Below, piece by piece: positions 62,672-64,000 of a stretch of DNA of 64,000 nt. The stretch is taken from NCBI GenBank assembly GCA_022577435.1, contig JAKOON010000041.1, forward strand, positions 2,222,501 through 2,286,500. The letters run 5' to 3'. This DNA comes from Embiotoca jacksoni (taxonomy: Eukaryota > Chordata > Actinopteri > Embiotocidae). The translations under genes were made by a program, and so were the position numbers. Every line of letters begins with the position of its first letter. The first letter of the stretch is position 1. The notes beneath the pieces were generated by a model. It had not been told where the DNA came from and searched no databases. It saw nothing but the letters and a program-made list of their open reading frames with translations.

Positions 62672-64000
62672 ATAAAAATGTTACAAACACGTTACAAACA
62701 CTTTATAAACACCTTACAAACACGTTACAAACGCGTTATAAACACATTACGAACGCGTTACAAACACGTTACAAACGCGTTATAAATACGTTACGAACAC
62801 ATTATAAATACGTTACGAACACGTTACAAACACGTTACAAACGCGTTACAAACGCGTTACGAACACGTTACAAACACTTTATAAACGCGTTACAAACACG
62901 TTACAAATGCGTTATAAATACGTTACGAACACGTTACAAACACTTTATAAACACCTTACAAACACGTTACAAACGCGTTATAAACACATTACGAACGCGT
63001 TACAAACACGTTACAAACGCGTTATAAATACGTTACGAACACGTTATAAACACGTTACAAACACGTTACAAATGCGTTATAAATATGTTACGAACACGTT
63101 ACAAACGCGTTATAAATACGTTACGAACACGTTACAAACACTTTATAAACGCGTTGCAAACACGTTACAAATGCGTTATAAATATGTTACGAACACGTTA
63201 CAAACGCGTTATAAATACGTTACGAACACGTTACAAACACTTTATAAACGCGTTGCAAACACGTTACAAATGCGTTATAAATACGTTACGAACACGTTAC
63301 AAACACTTTATAAACACCTTACGAACACGTTACAAACACTTTATAAACGCGTTGCAAACACGTTACAAATGCGTTATAAATACGTTACGAACACGTTACA
63401 AACACTTTATAAACACCTTACAAACGCGTTATAAACACATTACGAACACGTTACAAACACGTTACAAACGCGTTATAAATACGTTACGAACACGTTATAA
63501 ACACGTTACAAACACGTTACAAATGCGTTATAAATATGTTACGAACACGTTACAAACACTTTATAAACACCTTACAAACACGTTACAAACGCGTTATAAA
63601 CACATTACGAACGCGTTACAAACACGTTACAAACGCGTTATAAATACGTTACGAACACGTTATAAACACGTTACAAACACGTTACAAATGCGTTATAAAT
63701 ATGTTACGAACACGTTACAAACGCGTTATAAATACGTTACGAACACGTTACAAACACTTTATAAACGCGTTGCAAACACGTTACAAATGCGTTATAAATA
63801 CGTTACGAACACGTTACAAACACTTTATAAACACCTTACGAACACGTTACAAACACTTTATAAACGCGTTGCAAACACGTTACAAATGCGTTATAAATAC
63901 GTTACGAACACGTTACAAACACTTTATAAACACCTTACAAACGCGTTATAAACACATTACGAACACGTTACAAACACGTTACAAACGCGTTATAAATACG
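62672..64000. repeat. 11-bp minisatellite ACGTTACAAAC, open at window end
   Basis: At least 1.33 kb, about 120 units, continuing past the window. Variants are ACGCGTTATAA, ATACGTTACGA and ACTTTATAAAC. Blocks recur at 242 bases (62699 to 62941) and 616 bases (62941 to 63557), exactly 22 and 56 units. Three units make 33 bases, so open frames of 11-residue repeats appear; these are artefacts. Nearly every unit carries a CpG. Confidence 0.96.

Noticed and set aside
62554..63951. Proteins with RYKHVTNTLQT repeats
   Set aside because: Products of an 11-bp tandem repeat read in three-unit (33-base) cycles; no start context or domain.
62437..64000. Further KS N-terminal exon of fasn in this interval
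   Set aside because: No frame matches the expected KS sequence; the interval is unique intron followed by the 11-bp array.

Overview
The window is vertebrate, almost certainly teleost fish, nuclear DNA. It carries one recognisable gene: fatty acid synthase (fasn), entirely on the minus strand and running from high to low coordinates. I mapped 34 consecutive coding exons between 62436 and 115, all with GT-AG introns. They sum to 6399 bases (2133 codons) with continuous reading frame and no stop. They cover the animal type I FAS from just before the ketosynthase active-site Cys to the start of the thioesterase: KS, malonyl/acetyl transferase (MAT), dehydratase (DH), inactive methyltransferase/ketoreductase core, enoyl reductase (ER), ketoreductase (KR), acyl carrier protein (ACP), thioesterase (TE). 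The first exons (about 150 residues of KS) lie beyond base 64000 and the rest of TE lies before base 1, so no promoter or 3' end is present. The fish assignment rests on the FASN sequence plus two Tc1-like transposons, an L2/CR1-type LINE and a tRNA-derived SINE-like repeat of kinds abundant in teleosts; I do not name a species.

Roughly 55-60 percent of the window is intronic tandem repeat. Layout: 115-2955 TE, ACP and KR exons, with a TG microsatellite; 3864-5314 a decayed Tc1-like transposon inside a TA/CA microsatellite; 6059-9996 KR/ER exons, with purine-tract and GTGTGAGGTT arrays; 10993-17237 ER to DH exons, with several small minisatellites; 18050-21715 a 19-bp array; 22060-22340 a SINE; 22959-28213 MAT exons, with a rearranged LINE at 23830-26700; 28343-29904 a second Tc1-like element ending 21 bp from an exon; 30135-59235 a roughly 29-kb array of a 21-bp unit that fills one intron between KS and MAT; 59316-62436 KS exons; 62672-64000 an 11-bp array running off the window.

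Nothing here looks like a multi-gene system. The unusual biology is the giant, hierarchically organised intronic minisatellite. Its 21-bp unit carries, on the transcribed sense strand, a CAGGTG E-box that is also a CAG|GT splice-like motif, repeated on the order of a thousand times or more at two helical turns. Other fasn introns have also been taken over by different minisatellites that often abut splice acceptors, while the coding exons are intact and keep every catalytic motif that falls in the window.
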